Under the pieces are notes generated by a model that saw only the letters and a program-made list of their open reading frames with translations, did not search any database and was not told the DNA's origin. Of a stretch of DNA of 64,000 nt, positions 12,138 to 24,058 are shown one piece after another. Numbering within the stretch: the stretch's first letter is position 1; every line of letters begins with the position of its first letter. The position numbers and the translations under genes were made by a program. Origin of the DNA: Conchocele bisecta (taxonomy: Eukaryota; Mollusca; Bivalvia; Lucinida; Thyasiridae); assembly GCA_029237695.1 (NCBI GenBank), contig CM055271.1, positions 30,874,200 to 30,938,199 of the forward strand. Reading direction: 5' to 3'.

Positions 12138-12276
12138 AGTTCTGAATAAAACATGTTTTGACAATGCATATGAATAGTCTCCATTGTAGACAATGTACTA
12201 CCAAAGACTTTGTGTGGTTCTCTCAAGAAAATTACAAAAATGAAATCCAGCAGACGACATGAAATGTGACTTATGG

Positions 12277-12697
12277 AATGGTACCAGCAGTGCTCCAGAT
12301 AAGGAATTAGTAATTGAGTATTTTCACTCCATCATATCTGAAGCAAATGGGTATTTCAATATTTTAATTGGGTAAAATAAAATCACACTACTGTTTACAC
12401 ATCAACAGACAGCAATTGTTGAATAGTTTTCTTCGAAATGAAAACCTGTCTTGGCATTTCATTAGAATTGTCTCCTTGGAGACAATTCTAATGAAATACC
12501 AAGATATGTTTTCATGGAAAATAAGAAAAATATGCTATATTTGTGGTTGTTTATTGTTTTCTGTATCATGATAAAGGTACCACAAATTTGTTACTGCTTT
12601 TTGATACTCACTACTTCTGATTTCAATTGGGTTTTTGGCAATTTTAATTGGGTATTTACGCAAATACGCTGCTTATCTGGAGCTCTGGTACCAGTGT
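12277..12697. repeat. Foldback element, unnamed family
   Basis: The outer arms are TGGTACCAGCAGTGCTCCAGATAAG and CTTATCTGGAGCTCTGGTACCAG. The inner hairpin CTTGGCATTTCATTAGAATTGTCTCC is followed by its complement at 12,453-12,512. There is no coding signal. Confidence 0.65.
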
Positions 12698-13012
12698 AGC
12701 TCTTGATCAAAAGGCACACTCCTGTAGCCTGATGACAATCTATATATTGCATGATAGTGAGATTGATCTAGATCTACGCTGATTGCAGAGGCCATAAGAC
12801 ACATTTCTCCAGTTACAGCCACAAATTACTTCCATCAGCAAGTGACGTTGAATCTGAGATTCAATATCTGTGACATCGCAAGACGATCAGGATCTACATG
12901 TTTCATACGCTATATTCTATCATTGTACACTGGTGTTTTAGATTTGTGTGATGTATAACAGCTATAAGCATACAATTTAACATTAGGAACAAGAATTTCT
13001 AGCAAAACATTT

Positions 13013-13233
13013 AACCCTTAGACCGCTACTCACAACAGTTGTCGTCTGCTGTTACTTTTATTTCTCAATAAAAACATGTTTTATCAGCACTTTAGAATCA
13101 TTTCCAATGGAAATGATTCTGAAGTGCTCTCAAAGCATGTTGGAAATTATTCTAAAGCATGTTTTTGATGATAAAAATGGAAAACAGAAAATAAACAGCA
13201 GACGACAAAAAAAATAAGATTTTAAGGGTTAAT
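13013..13233. repeat. FB2 foldback element
   Basis: It starts TTAACCCTTAGACCGCTACTCACAAC and ends TTTTAAGGGTTAA, with the family-typical GTTTTTGATGATAAAAATGGAAAA in the right arm. Confidence 0.7.
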
Positions 13234-13744
13234 ATACAGCGTTATGATACACTGAAAATGAATATGTAGAGAGAATGATTCTTACCAGTACAACTTGGGG
13301 TGGGCCAATCTATACTTTTCTTGGATAATTCAAATTTTCTATGTAATGAACAAATCTGGTGAGATTAAGGATTAAAAATGTATTTTTTGTTTGGATTATT
13401 TTGTTAAAAATCATGTTAGTTGGTCTTAAAATACCATGTAAGATATCCATTTGTATGTGTTTATGGGTGGTAAGCAAATATGTAATGATTAAAATTGGAG
13501 TTGTCATCCTGTTTATTTCAAAAATATTCAAAAATGGCCGCCAAAAGAAAGATTTCTGAATAAAATACAAGTAAAACACTATTAAACATGTATCCGACAT
13601 ATGCAGGTTATACATCAGGTGTATTGAGATTATGATGATATATTAGTAAATCATGCAATTATCATCACCTTACATTAAATAGAAGTCAATGGGCATGGCT
13701 GCAATGTGGTTTTGGAATAGCCTGATTTGGATTCCGCTCAGTAT

Positions 13745-14255
13745 TCAGCCACAGGCATTCGGCATGTTTCGGCTTTCATCAGTATAACTCTATAGAAAAA
13801 ACAAGGCTTCTAACTTTGGTCGGGCACGACCTCGTATCATAACAAAATAATATATTTAAAATTGTAATTTTCTGTGCATTCTATGTATTTCTGCATGATA
13901 TCGATAATTCAAATGATCAAATGAACTTGCCACTTCACTATTGACGTTAGAGCCTTAAAAACATTATTTCATTTGTTATGATACGAGGTTGTGTCCGAAC
14001 TTGGAAAAGGAGCTGTAATTCGATATTATTTGCATAAATATGTTCTAACTATGTTATTTTAGCAAGATAACAATAATTCTCAAATGAAAATGTGCACTTT
14101 GCGCCAAAATATTCACATTAGCGTTAATAAAATCGCAGAATGTGATGATACGAGGTCGTGTCTGACCAAATTTAGAAGCCTTGCTCATATACATAGTTAA
14201 CTGTTATACCGATGAAAGCCGAAACACGCCAAATGCCGATGTATTGAGCTAGTCA
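13745..14255. repeat. Large inverted repeat with 90-bp arms
   Basis: The left arm (GGCATTCGGCATGTTTCGGC ... GGTCGGGCACGACCTCGTATCA, 13,750-13,845) is complementary to the right arm (TGATACGAGGTCGTGTCTGACC ... GCCGAAACACGCCAAATGCC, 14,143-14,245). A third copy of the arm motif lies near 13,980. It is a long foldback element with no open frame. Confidence 0.7.
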
Positions 14256-14462
14256 AATACCAAATGAATCAAGCTGGTAGCATACCTTGTCGACGATAAT
14301 TCACAATGAACTTCTCACTAGACTGTCTATGTTGTCGGCAATGTTGGAGTGTCTGGGACATCGTTGCCAAGTAATGTCATAAGAGCGAATATCAATTGAA
14401 TACACATCTGAATTGCATATTTAGTAACAATAGTACAGGATGAAGCTTGTCACAGACAGTAC

Positions 14463-14928
14463 CAGTAGCCTATTTCACCAAAATTGCTAAGTATACTTAT
14501 CTTGCTAAGTACACTTTGAGGGAGAAATTTTCAATTTAATGATAAATTTATATAGGCAAGATGGGGATATAGCGTTAGTCCATGTATGTACGTGTGTGCA
14601 TATTTGGCCACAATGTGTGTCTAGGGATTGTGATGTGTTCTGTATACGACCCACGTCTGACTGCCCATGGTCAAGATCACTGACGTCTTATGTTCACCTT
14701 GTTTGTAAGGCAAAAATGGTAAAGTTTTTGTTTTCTTTTTTCGATAACTCATCAACCGCTTCACTGATTTTCATGATATTTGGCCATAATGTGTGTCATG
14801 GGATGCTGCTTTGTTTTGCATACAACCCACGTTCGACTGCCCAAGGTCAAGGTCACTGAGGACTTGATTTTTTTTTCTTATGGCTGCCAGCACGGGTTTA
14901 GCTTCGTTTAACGATGCCAGTTCTTGTT
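14463..14928 (+). mobile_element. Pearl-like element joined to an FB1 left arm
   Basis: 14,463-14,550 is an FB1 left arm (CAGTAGCCTATTTCACC...). It is broken at TAAATTTA, where a pearl-like element starts (TATAGGCAAGATGG) with two approximately 165-bp units (TTTGGCCACAATGTGTGT...) and the end GATGCCAGTTCTTGTT. The FB1 right arm is absent downstream, so this locus was deleted or truncated after insertion. Confidence 0.6.
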
Positions 14929-15209
14929 CCTATTGTATTATTGTATATTTGTTTTACCATAATCATTTGATTGCCTACCTAAATCTAATTTTATCATTGC
15001 ATACGTGTTTCTCATTTCTATTGTGTTCATCATATTTTTATTGTGTTCATCATATTTTTTATTTTTACGATAATCATTTGATTACCTGACATATCTAACA
15101 TTCTATTTTACTAAATATTTCTTATTCATGTAAATATTTCTTATTCATCTAAAGTGCTTGGCCCTAAATGATGCTCTTTTGTGTTGGTGGGCCGTTAAGC
15201 ACCATTCCA

Positions 15210-15380
15210 TTCTGATCGAATAGCTCACTGGTGTAGCCTGACAGCGATTATATATTGCTTGTTATAATCATGACTGGTGTTTGATTGATGGAATGGCAAG
15301 CAATGCAGATCCTGATCGGACTGTGCGGATGCACTGATCACAAAACCCATAAGCCCCATTTCTCCCAGTCACAGACACAT
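15210..15380. repeat. FB4 repeat, partial
   Basis: It contains CTGATCGGACTGTGCGGATGCACTGATCACAAAACCC and the end CCCCATTTCTCCCAGTCACAGACAC. The left end is degraded. Confidence 0.55.
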
Positions 15381-15849
15381 TTCATAAAATTAACAGCATC
15401 CCATCCGGCCACATTCCGTTCACCTATCTGCCTTACCTGCATGCCATCAAACAACGAGACATGACAATTAACCCTTTCAACACTACAAACCAATATAGCA
15501 ATGTTTGCAAACAGTGTAGACCCGGATGAGACGGCTCATTATGAGCCGTCTCATCAGGATCTGCACGATTTGCAAGACATTTTCATATTTTTTAAGGAAA
15601 AAAAAAACCACCTTATAAATGGACTAGTCTGAAATTCATTTTGTGATGATTGGATTGGTGGGAAAATTAACATGTCACAGTCCTTTCCTGATACATAGGG
15701 GTGAAAGTGTTAATTATCCATCCAGTCACATTCATCACACACAGGTAACAGAGTTGTGGCAACAGCACTTTGTCTTCTTATTAAATTTGGTCATTTAAAA
15801 TTGAAACTATTTTTTTATACAGAATCTATGAAAATTCAACCTACATTCA

Positions 15850-16402
15850 ACGGACATTACTGTTTATTATCTGTATATATTTGTTGATGTGCAATGATCG
15901 TACTCTAGAATCTGTTGAAAATATTATTTTTTCAGATTATGCATTTAATTAGTACATGTATAAATAATTAAAAAATATCATGCCTCATTTGCATATGAAA
16001 ATAGCCTGATACGTGACCGCGCTTCACTATCAGTAAGATAACTGTTTCTAAAATATTTTATCTGTATAGCGGGCACTCGTAATTTTTAGAACTGATGGAA
16101 TAGTGACACAATTATACGCTCATTTAATTCTTATAAAGATCATTTTGTGCCTACCGAGTGGGCATGTACCTTTAACTCTTTGCATGCTAGCGGTGAAAAT
16201 ATCCACCAAACAAATTAGGACTATATGTTTTATTTCTCTCTGTAAATATGTCTTGGAATTTCATTAGTATTGAGTCCTCCTCAATTCTAATGAAATTCCA
16301 AGACATATTTACAAGGAGAAATAAAAGAAAATATGATGAATTTTTGTCCGCTAGTTTTGAACTATTTATAGCCCACAAGTTTCCCAACATGCAAAGAGTT
16401 AA
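15850..16402. repeat. FB5 right part followed by FB6
   Basis: 15,850-16,172 matches the FB5 interior and right end (TGCCTACCGAGTGGGCATGTACCTTTAA). It abuts an FB6 copy at 16,172-16,402 (AACTCTTTGCATGC ... CATGCAAAGAGTT) in the same relative arrangement seen, in the other order, at 3.2-3.7 kb. Confidence 0.6.
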
Positions 16403-16473
16403 AATTGTCCATCAGTATTACTGATTTCTTGTTGTTTTGTCCGTGGAAGACGGTTCTAACTCCATGAGATGAT

Positions 16474-17026
16474 CCGTAGCCGATTTCACCAAAATGTATA
16501 CTTATAGAGAATAGTAGGTTAGTGCCGTGAATGGGAAAAAATATCTGGCAAGGCTCATGCAGGAAACGGGATGGGCGAGGCTCTGCCGAGCACATCCCGT
16601 TTCCGAGCCGCGCCAGATATTTTTCCCATTCACGGCACTAACCTACTATTCTATTTATCCCGTCAACACCTACTAATGGCTTTTAAATGCAAAAAAAATA
16701 ATCCCAGCCACCGCACATATTCATACCCAGTGATTCGGTCGTATTGACAGGATATCAAAAATGTTTCACGGCACCGTGTTTCACGGCACATACGCACTGT
16801 GTTGACGGGATAAATGCTTTGCTATGTACACTTTGAGGGAGATATTGTGGCTGTGATAATGTAATACATTCAGTATAATAATTATGCATACTTTTAACCA
16901 TCAACTATATGCAGTCGTTACTTCTATATGAATAATGCATTTCGGGAAGAAAACAAAAATTACTCCCTCAAAGTACACTTTGCTAGATAAGTATGCTTTG
17001 CGATTTTGGTGAAATATGCTACTGAT
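16474..17026. repeat. FB1 element carrying a nested foldback
   Basis: The FB1 left tip (CGTAGCCGATTTCACCAAAATG) and the rest (TGCTTTGCTATGTACACTTTGAGG ... GGTGAAATATGCTACTG) are separated by a different foldback at about 16,503-16,815. That insert has 70-bp arms (AATAGTAGGTTAGTGCCGTG...) plus TTTATCCCGTCAACAC / GTGTTGACGGGATAAA ends. Confidence 0.65.
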
Positions 17027-17053
17027 GTTGATTTGAGAATTCTTCTATTTCAG

Positions 17054-17196
17054 GAAACGTGAACGAGTTAGTCCATCACCACGCCCATAGACATGAGAAC
17101 CAGGGTCAAGGTCAAGGTAAAGGTCATGGCCGAATGCACCGGAACATCTCCGAACACGATCTGACTAAGAAGTCAGAGAGACATATTAATGTACAG
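17054..17196 (+). CDS. Internal exon A of a host coiled-coil gene
   Basis: This 143-nt exon is bounded by a good acceptor (TTCTATTTCAG) and donor (CAG|GTATGT). Only one frame is open; it starts with two bases of a split codon (phase 1) and ends in phase 0. The encoded segment is hydrophilic, with a His-rich start (VHHHAHRH), a GQGQGQGKGHG stretch and then a charged region (SEHDLTKKSERH). It joins the exon at 18,939 in frame. I do not recognise the gene. Upstream exons must exist, but none with a matching phase was identified in this repeat-rich sequence. Exon status is inferred from splice signals plus frame continuity over three exons. Confidence 0.65.
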
Positions 17197-17321
17197 GTAT
17201 GTGGCATGTTGGCTAACTAAAGGGTATCGGGCTGTTTGCGACCACAGTAGCCCCAGATAAGCCTGTGCAGAGGTCTCATTTCTTTTGAAATTTAATAGTA
17301 AACTTGTCAATAAATATCATA

Positions 17322-17745
17322 TTAAAGGTGCATGCCCACTCAGTAGGAACAAATGCCAGGTTATTATATTGGGAGACAGATAGTTTTGTATATTCTGTAG
17401 ATATGACATTTTCTGGCAAAATAAACATTCAACCACCATTACCCCACGTATTGATTGGCATTATTAAACATTTTACATCAGACGTAAATTTCTACACTGG
17501 TGATAACCGTGTTTCCTTAAAATGTTAACGGACATTACTATTTATTCTCTGTATTTATTTTTTATGTGCAATGAGCATGTACCTTTAACCCTTACACCAC
17601 TATCTTAATTTTTTGTCGTTTGCTGTTTATTTTCTATTTTCCATTTTTATCATCAAAAACATGCTTTGACATGGAAATTTCCATTCCATTTCGAAATGAT
17701 TCCGACGTGCTTTCAAACCATGTTTTTATTGAGAAATAAGGCAAG
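17322..17745. repeat. FB5 copy followed by FB2 copy
   Basis: 17,322-17,588 starts TTAAAGGTGCATGCCCACTCAGTAGGAAC and ends GCATGTACCTTTAA. 17,590-17,745 is an FB2 copy (ACCCTTACACCACTATC...). Both lie inside the intron after exon A. Confidence 0.6.
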
Positions 17746-17825
17746 GTCTTTTTCTTTGGTACAAAATCATAATTATGGCTTGTCAGGGTTATTCATACTC
17801 ACAACAACAAAAAGGGGCTTGTTGG

Positions 17826-18180
17826 GTTTTGACCAATTTGGTCCAATATTGATTTTATTGTGAAGTGAAGATGTCTGGGGATTTAGCATGGGGAATTTTT
17901 TCTAATTTCGTGAGTTTTGGTTTTTAGGTTTCGGACTTGATTTCCAAAAGTTTTCATTTTTTGACTGCTCCCTCAGCTACTCCACCTCATTTTCCCCCAT
18001 GTTAAATTCCCATAAACAAATCACTTTTCGTAATAAAATCAAAATTGAACAAAATGTCACGAAATAAAAAGAAGGCTCATTCATAAATTTCGATAAAATT
18101 TAACACTATCGAAACCAATATTGTTTGTGCATTGTTTTATAGCTGTAAAATTTGGGCAGGTTTCGTGAAACAGACAGTAG
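17826..18180. repeat. FBT repeat, second empty-site copy
   Basis: It contains TTTTCCCCCATGTTAAATTCCCATAAACAAATC, then CGTAATAAAATCAAAATTGAACAAAATGTCACG, and ends GGGCAGGTTTCGTGAAACAGACAG. The point equivalent to the Polinton target lies near 18,040 and is uninterrupted here. Confidence 0.75.
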
Positions 18181-18762
18181 AGAAATGTGGCTTATGGGAT
18201 CTGTGATCAGCGTAGCTCATTGTCAAATAGCAAATACCCTGTAGCCTGATATTGATCTATATTGCTTGTTACAAGCATGACGGGTGTTTCATTGATGAAA
18301 TGGCTAACAGTGCATATCCTAATCAGACTGTGGATGCACAGGCTGATCTGGATCTACACTGGTCGCCAAACCGTTAAGCCCCAGTTCTCCAGTCACAACC
18401 ACAGTTATGTGAATTTCTTCTTCACTGAACAGACATAAACCCCAATCAATCAACCAATCAATCTGTCTATCCAGTAGCCAATTTCACCAAAATTGCTAAT
18501 CATACTTACATGTACCTAGCTAAGTATACTTTGAGGGAGTAATCATTTTTTTCCCCAAAATGCATTATTTCATGTAGAACTAACGACTGCATCTATTTGA
18601 TGATTAAAAGTATGCAGAATTATTATACTGAATTTATTACATTATCACAGCCAAAATGGCTGTGATAATGTATAAATTCAGTATAATAAAAATTAATAAA
18701 TTTATTCTTAAACTGAAATTTTTTCCCTCGAAGTGTACTTTGCAATTTTGGTGAAATATGCC
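18178..18762. repeat. FB4 copy and FB1 copy
   Basis: 18,178-18,405 is FB4 (AGAAATGTGGCTTATGGGATC ... CAGTTCTCCAGTCACAACCACA). 18,472-18,762 is a nearly complete FB1 (CAGTAGCCAATTTCACC ... GGTGAAATATGCC) with the central palindrome GCCAAAATGGC. Confidence 0.65.
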
Positions 18763-18938
18763 TTATAGCATTGACAATTTTGATCATAACGTTGAATGAG
18801 ATGACTCTAAAAAAAATACAGATAGGGGAGTAAAATTACCCCTAGAATAAACTTGCTACTGTGAGCTCTGCAATCAATATATCTATATATCAATCAATAA
18901 ATCAATCATAATCAATCAATCAATCAATCTTCTTGTAG

Positions 18939-19021
18939 CTGCTGAAGACGAGTGAGGAAATGCGGTCAGTAGAGAAGGAGCTGTCTCGGCTGAAACAATC
19001 CTTAAGTAGGAATGAGAATCG
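18939..19021 (+). CDS. Internal exon B of the host coiled-coil gene
   Basis: This 83-nt exon has acceptor TTCTTGTAG and donor CG|GTAAGAAC. It starts in phase 0, continuing exon A, and leaves two bases that combine with the first base of the next exon to give an Arg codon. The 27 residues are a heptad-like amphipathic helix (for example EEMRSVEKELSRLKQSLS), typical of coiled coils. The donor is only 28 bp from an FB2 insertion, so the exon survived dense repeat insertion. Confidence 0.7.
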
Positions 19022-19049
19022 GTAAGAACAATTTTCTTGACCCGCCTTA

Positions 19050-19296
19050 ACCCTTAGACCGCTACTCACAACAATTTTCGTCTGCTGTTGCTTTTATATC
19101 TTGCCTTATTTCTCAATAAAAACATGCTTTGACAGCACTTCAGAATTATTTCCAATGGAAATGATTCTGAAGTGCTGTCAAAGCATGTTGTAAATTATTC
19201 TAAAGTACTGTCAAAGCATGTTTTTGATGATAAAAATGGAAAATAGAAAATAAACAGCAGAATACAACAAAAATAAGATAGCGGTCTAAGGGTTAA
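19050..19296. repeat. FB2 foldback element, full copy
   Basis: It starts TTAACCCTTAGACCGCTACTCACAAC and ends AGATAGCGGTCTAAGGGTTAA, with symmetrical inner arms. It is one of the best preserved FB2 copies. Confidence 0.8.
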
Positions 19297-19519
19297 GGTA
19301 AGCGAGACATACATGTAGTGATCACATTGATGTCCATGCAATATTTGAAAAACCGTGACATATTGTCTATTCACCTGGGTGGGCGGCTGACGGTCGAGCC
19401 AGCAATCCACGCAATATCTTGAGTTCTACTTGTTGGATCGTAACCAAATTTGGTACATGTTTATCCCGGCGAGATGAAGAACCGTATTCAGTTTCAACAT
19501 TTTCTGTTGACTTGTCTTC

Positions 19520-20045
19520 ACATTCTGTTGCTGGGACGTTGAACCCTTTCACATTTCTGAGAAACTTCAAACCGTGGTTCCATCTCTATATGACCGTAAC
19601 TGTTGCTGGGACGTTAAACCCTTTCGCCTTTCGTGGAGACATGAAACCGTGATCCCATATCTCTATGACCTTAAGTGTGGGGTGTTAAATCCTTTCACCT
19701 TTCGAAGAGACTGGAAACCGTGAACCCATCTCTATATGACCTTAAGTGTTGCTGGGACGTTAAACCCTTTCACCTTTCGGAGAGACTTGAAACCGTGAAC
19801 CCACCTCCATATGACCTTAAGTGTTGTTGGGACGTTAAATCCTTTCACCTTTCAGGGAGACTTGAAACCGTGATCCCATCTCTACATGACCTTGAGTGTT
19901 GCTGGGACTGTTAAATCCTTTCACCTTTTGGGGAGACTTGAAAACCGTTTCACATTTCGGAGAAAATTCAAACCGTGATCTCCATATGACCTTAGCTGTT
20001 ATTGGGATGTGAAGCCATCTCACCTTTCAGAGAGACTTAAAAGAA
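19520..20045 (+). repeat. Tandem repeat of about 75 bp, roughly seven units
   Basis: Units contain GACCTTAAGTGTTGCTGGGACGTTAAACCCTTTCACC followed by AGAGACTTGAAACCGTG. The starts of GGGACGTTAAA recur about every 75 bp. The unit resembles the SINE-like 3' tail sequence (CCTTAGCTGTTGATAGGCCGTTAAAC), so it may have arisen by expansion of a SINE tail. Confidence 0.7.
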
Positions 20046-20247
20046 AGGTCCCGTCTCTATATGTGGTTGTGACTGGAGAAATGATCAGCCTGTGCAACCG
20101 TACATTCTGATCAGGATCTGCATTTACCTATTAGAGACCAGATACAATTACAGTAGTATGAGATTTTGGAGATTTTTTTTCTCTATTTTCTCTATTTCTG
20201 TTCGAAAGTATATGTTGTTTCCACTCAAATGAACCGTCTCGACGAGA

Positions 20248-20822
20248 CCATTGCGGAAATTTACTTTTGATATAAAATGTATAATAATGCCAATCAATAC
20301 GTGGGGTAATGGTGAATGAATGTTTATTTTGCCAGAAAATATCATATCTACTGAATATACAAAACTATGTGATTTATTTCCTATAAAAAACACTTTATGC
20401 CTACTGAGTGAGCATGTACCTTTAACCCTTAAACGGCGGCAACCGAAAACTGTCGTCTGTTGTTGTTTCATATTGTGTCATCTTCCATAAAAAATATGGT
20501 TTGACAGCACTTTAGAATCATTTCCGTTGGAAATGATTCTAAACTGCTGCCAAACCATTTTTTTGTTGAGAAATATGGAGAATATAAAATAGTCAGGAGA
20601 CGACAAAATTTAATTCAGCATTGTAAGGGTTAACCCTTACTATGCTGAATTAAATGCTGTCGTCTGCTAGAAATGTTTTATTTTCAATATCTATTGACAA
20701 AAACCTGGTTTTGACAGCACATGAGAATCGTCTTCACTGTCAAAACAAGTTTTTTGTTAAGAATTAAAGCAAAAATGAAAAACAGCAGACGGCAATTTCC
20801 GTCAACAGCGTAGGAAGGGTTA
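20248..20822. repeat. FB5 fragment and two FB2 copies
   Basis: 20,248-20,425 matches the FB5 right half (ending TGAGTGAGCATGTACCTTTAA). 20,425-20,629 and 20,631-20,822 are two FB2 copies in tandem, the second more diverged (GTCGTCTGCTAG ... GCAGACGGCAA). The last base is only about 24 bp before the exon C acceptor. Confidence 0.6.
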
Positions 20823-20846
20823 ATGTTCACCTTTCACCTTTTTCAG

Positions 20847-20985
20847 GGACAAGAACATAGCGACCCAGGTGAAGCAGAAGATACAGTCGATGGAGACGTA
20901 TATGGAGAAGTTAAAAACCTCGGAGCTCACAATGCAACAACACCAACAACAACGGACGGATCAGAAAAAGTTGACAATATTTTGA
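20847..20985 (+). CDS. Probable last coding exon C of the host coiled-coil gene
   Basis: The acceptor CCTTTTTCAG precedes GGACAAG. The first base completes the Arg codon split from exon B, and the frame stays open for 45 codons to TGA at 20,983-20,985. The residues continue the charged helix (KNIATQVKQKIQSMETYMEK), then a Gln/His-rich stretch (MQQHQQQRTDQ). A weak GT near 20,970 could serve as a donor instead, in which case the gene continues downstream. No polyadenylation signal is obvious, and an FB7 element starts about 35 bp later. Confidence 0.6.
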
Positions 20986-21017
20986 GGATTATAAATATGT
21001 ATTGGGATTACAGATGT

Positions 21018-21377
21018 GCATTGCAGGAATGAATGGCATTTTTGTGGAATTTATCGGGGTATAAACTTGGAAAAGTCGCGGGAATACTGGACGAAGGCCG
21101 GAAGGCCTCGTCCAGTATTCCCGAGACTTTTCAAAGTTTATATCCCCGATAAATTCCACAAAAATGCCATTCATTCCTTATAATTCCAGCATTTGAAATA
21201 AATTCATCAAGAAAATGTGTTTATTTTCCGTTTTCTTAAGAATTAGTTTAACTGCGCCTCACGGTTACGGAAAGTAGTTCGGCGTGGGAGTTTACTGGGA
21301 TATAAATTTTGGACAGAGACTTGCTACGGGCCAATCAAATGTTAGGTAATTGTGTAAATATTTTTGTGCTGGAATTA
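21018..21377. repeat. FB7 element, opposite orientation
   Basis: It has the same long hairpin (GAATGAATGGCATTTTTGTG ... complement) and flank (AATTCATCAAGAAAATGTG ... AAATATTTTTGTGCTGGAA) as 7,531-7,880, in reverse order. Confidence 0.8.
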
Positions 21378-21448
21378 TATAGCTGTAATGTACATGTTTT
21401 ACAGTGGAATCACAATAGCCTGGGCACTCTGGTGGGGTCTTCACTATA

Positions 21449-23848
21449 ATTCTGGGGCCTTTCATTAAACTTTGTACGACTATTACAGAGGTTTGTTAGT
21501 GCAAAATTGAAATCCACAATAACATTTTTTCCGACAACCAATTTTGGAAAATAGACAGGTAAATTACACGTGTATTCTTCGTGTAATATATCTTTACTCA
21601 GTAATTTAGAAATATGGAATGGAATACAATTATGCACATGCATGTTACTATGTTACTAGTAATATGTCTTGTTTGTACATGTTTTTGTGTGAAAAAAAAA
21701 AAAAAATAATAATAATAATTTGGAAAATCTCGTGAATGTGCTGCATTTAATGACATGAACCCGTAGGTACAAAATGGTAGCATTAGAGAAACACATTAAT
21801 GTGAGAAGCGAATTCATAGAAATCTTTGCACAAACATTTTTAGCTCGACTATTCGAAGAATAAGTAGAGCTTATGTTGTCACCCCGGCGTCGGCGTCACC
21901 GTCACGCCTTGGTTAAGGTTTTTAGTCAACCTTGTATATGGAATACTACTGGCCCTACACCCACCATACTTGGACAACTTCATCTCCTAGTGATGTACAT
22001 CAATAACCCCTGATCTATATTTGACCTTCACCTACATTTCCTCTTGAATTACTTAGTTAATTCCCCTTGGTTAAGGTTTTTAATCAACCTTGATTAAGGT
22101 TTTTAGTCAAGCTTGTATATGCAATACTACTGGCCCTACACCCACCATACTTGGACAACTTCATATCCTAGTGATGCACATCAATAACCCCTGATCTATA
22201 TTTGACCTTCACCTACATTTCCTCTTGAATTACTTACTTAATTCCCCTTGGTTAAGGTTTTTAGTCAACCTTGGTTAAGGTTTTTAAGTCAAGCTTGTAC
22301 ATGGAACACTATTGTGCATACAGACACCATACTTGGAAAACCTTTTCTCATAGGGATGTACATCAATAACCCCTGATCTATATTTGACCTTGACCTACAT
22401 TTCCTCTTGAATTACTTACTTAATTCCCCTTGGTTAAGGTTTTTAGTCAAGCTTGTATATGGAATACTACTGGCCCTACTGGCCCTACACCCACCATACT
22501 TGGACAACTTCATCTCCTAGTGATGTACATCAATAATCCCTGATCTATATTTGACCCTGACCTACATTTCCTCTTGAATTTCTTAGTTAATTCCCCTTGG
22601 TTAAGGTTTTTAGCTCGACTATTCGAAGAATAGTTAGAGCTTATGTTGTCACCCCAGCGTCGGCGTCACCGTCACCGTCACGCCTTGGTTAAGGTTTTTA
22701 GTCAAGCTTGTATATGCAATACTACTGGCCCTACACCCACCATACTTGGACAACTTCATCTCCTAGTGATGTACATCAATAACCCCTGATCTATATTTGA
22801 CCTTCACCTACATTTCCTCTTGAATTACTTACTTAATTCCCCTTGGTTAACGTTTTTAGTCAAGCTTGGTTAAGGTTTTTAGTCAAACTGGTACATGGAA
22901 TACTATTGTGCATACAGACACCATACTTGGACAACCTTTTCTCATAGGGATGTACATCAATAACCCCTGATCTATATTTGACCTTGACCTACATTTCCTC
23001 TTCAATTACTTTGTTAACTTCCCCTTGGTTATGGTTTTTAGTCAAGCTTGTATATGGAATACTACTGGCCCTACACCCACCATACTTGGACAACTTCATC
23101 TCCTAGTGATGTGCATCAATAACCCCTGACCTATATTTGACCTTTACCTACATTTCCTCTTGAATTACTTACTTAATATTCCCCTTGGTTAAGGTTTTTA
23201 GTCAACCTTGGTTAAGGTTTTCAATCAAGCTTGTACATGGAATACTATTGTGCATCCAGACACCATACTTGGATAACTTTTTCTCATAGGGATGTACATC
23301 AATAACCCCTGACCTTTCTTTATTTTACCTTCACCTACATTTAACCTTGAATTACTTGGTTAATGTTTATAGTCAAGCTTGTATATGGAATACTCCTGGG
23401 CCTACATCAACCATACTTGGACAACTTCATCTCCTAGTGATGTACATCAGTAATCCCTGACCTATATTTGACCTTGACCTACTTTTATCCTTGGATTACT
23501 TAGTTATTTCCCCTTGGTTACGGTTTTTACTCGAGCTTGTATATGGAATACTCCTGGGCCTACAGAAACCATACTTGGAAAACTTCGTCTCCTCGTGATG
23601 TACATCAATAACCCCTGACCTATATCTGACATTGACCTACATTTAACCTTCAATTACTTACTTAATTTCCCTTGGTTAAGGTTTTTTGTCAACCTTGGTT
23701 AAGGTTTTTCGTCAACCTTGGTTAAGGTTTTTATGCAGGCCGCAGCCACCTTTGTCAAGCTATGTGTACATTGACAACCCTCGTAGTCGAGCTATGCTGT
23801 TCTCCTACAGCTCTTGTTATTGTACGAAGTTTAGTGAAACGGGCCTCA
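21449..23848. repeat. FB3 element split by a 2-kb tandem array
   Basis: The left part starts GGGGCCTTTCATTAAACTTTGTACGAC. The right part, 23,819-23,848, is TTGTACGAAGTTTAGTGAAACGGGCC. The insert at 21,841-23,818 occupies the expected centre, directly after ACAAACATTTT. Confidence 0.65.
21841..23818 (+). mobile_element. Pearl-like element with about eleven 175-bp repeats
   Basis: It starts TAGCTCGACTATTCGAAGAATA and ends GTCGAGCTATGCTGTTCTCCTACAGCTCTTGTT. Inside, units of about 175-190 bp (CCTTGGTTAAGGTTTTTAGTCAA ... CCATACTTGGACAACTTCATCTCCTAGTGATGTACATCAATAACCCCTGA) alternate between two variants, one CTGGCCCTACACCC and one TTGTGCATACAGACACC. The 5' end motif is repeated at 22,613, suggesting a tandem fusion of two elements. 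Confidence 0.7.
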
Positions 23849-24058
23849 GGTATATGGAGACCAAGATGGGTGTGTGTACTTCGCAATCATGAACAGACAT
23901 ATTATTAGAGAAGCAGTGAAACCAAACAAAATTAGCACTGTGATGTTTTCTGGATGTTTAGAATAGAGATGTTCCACTGTAATTTGGTCAAAATATGAGA
24001 CAAGTCATATGATTTTGTACCTAAGATGATTTTTCATGAAAATTATTTACAGAAGTTG

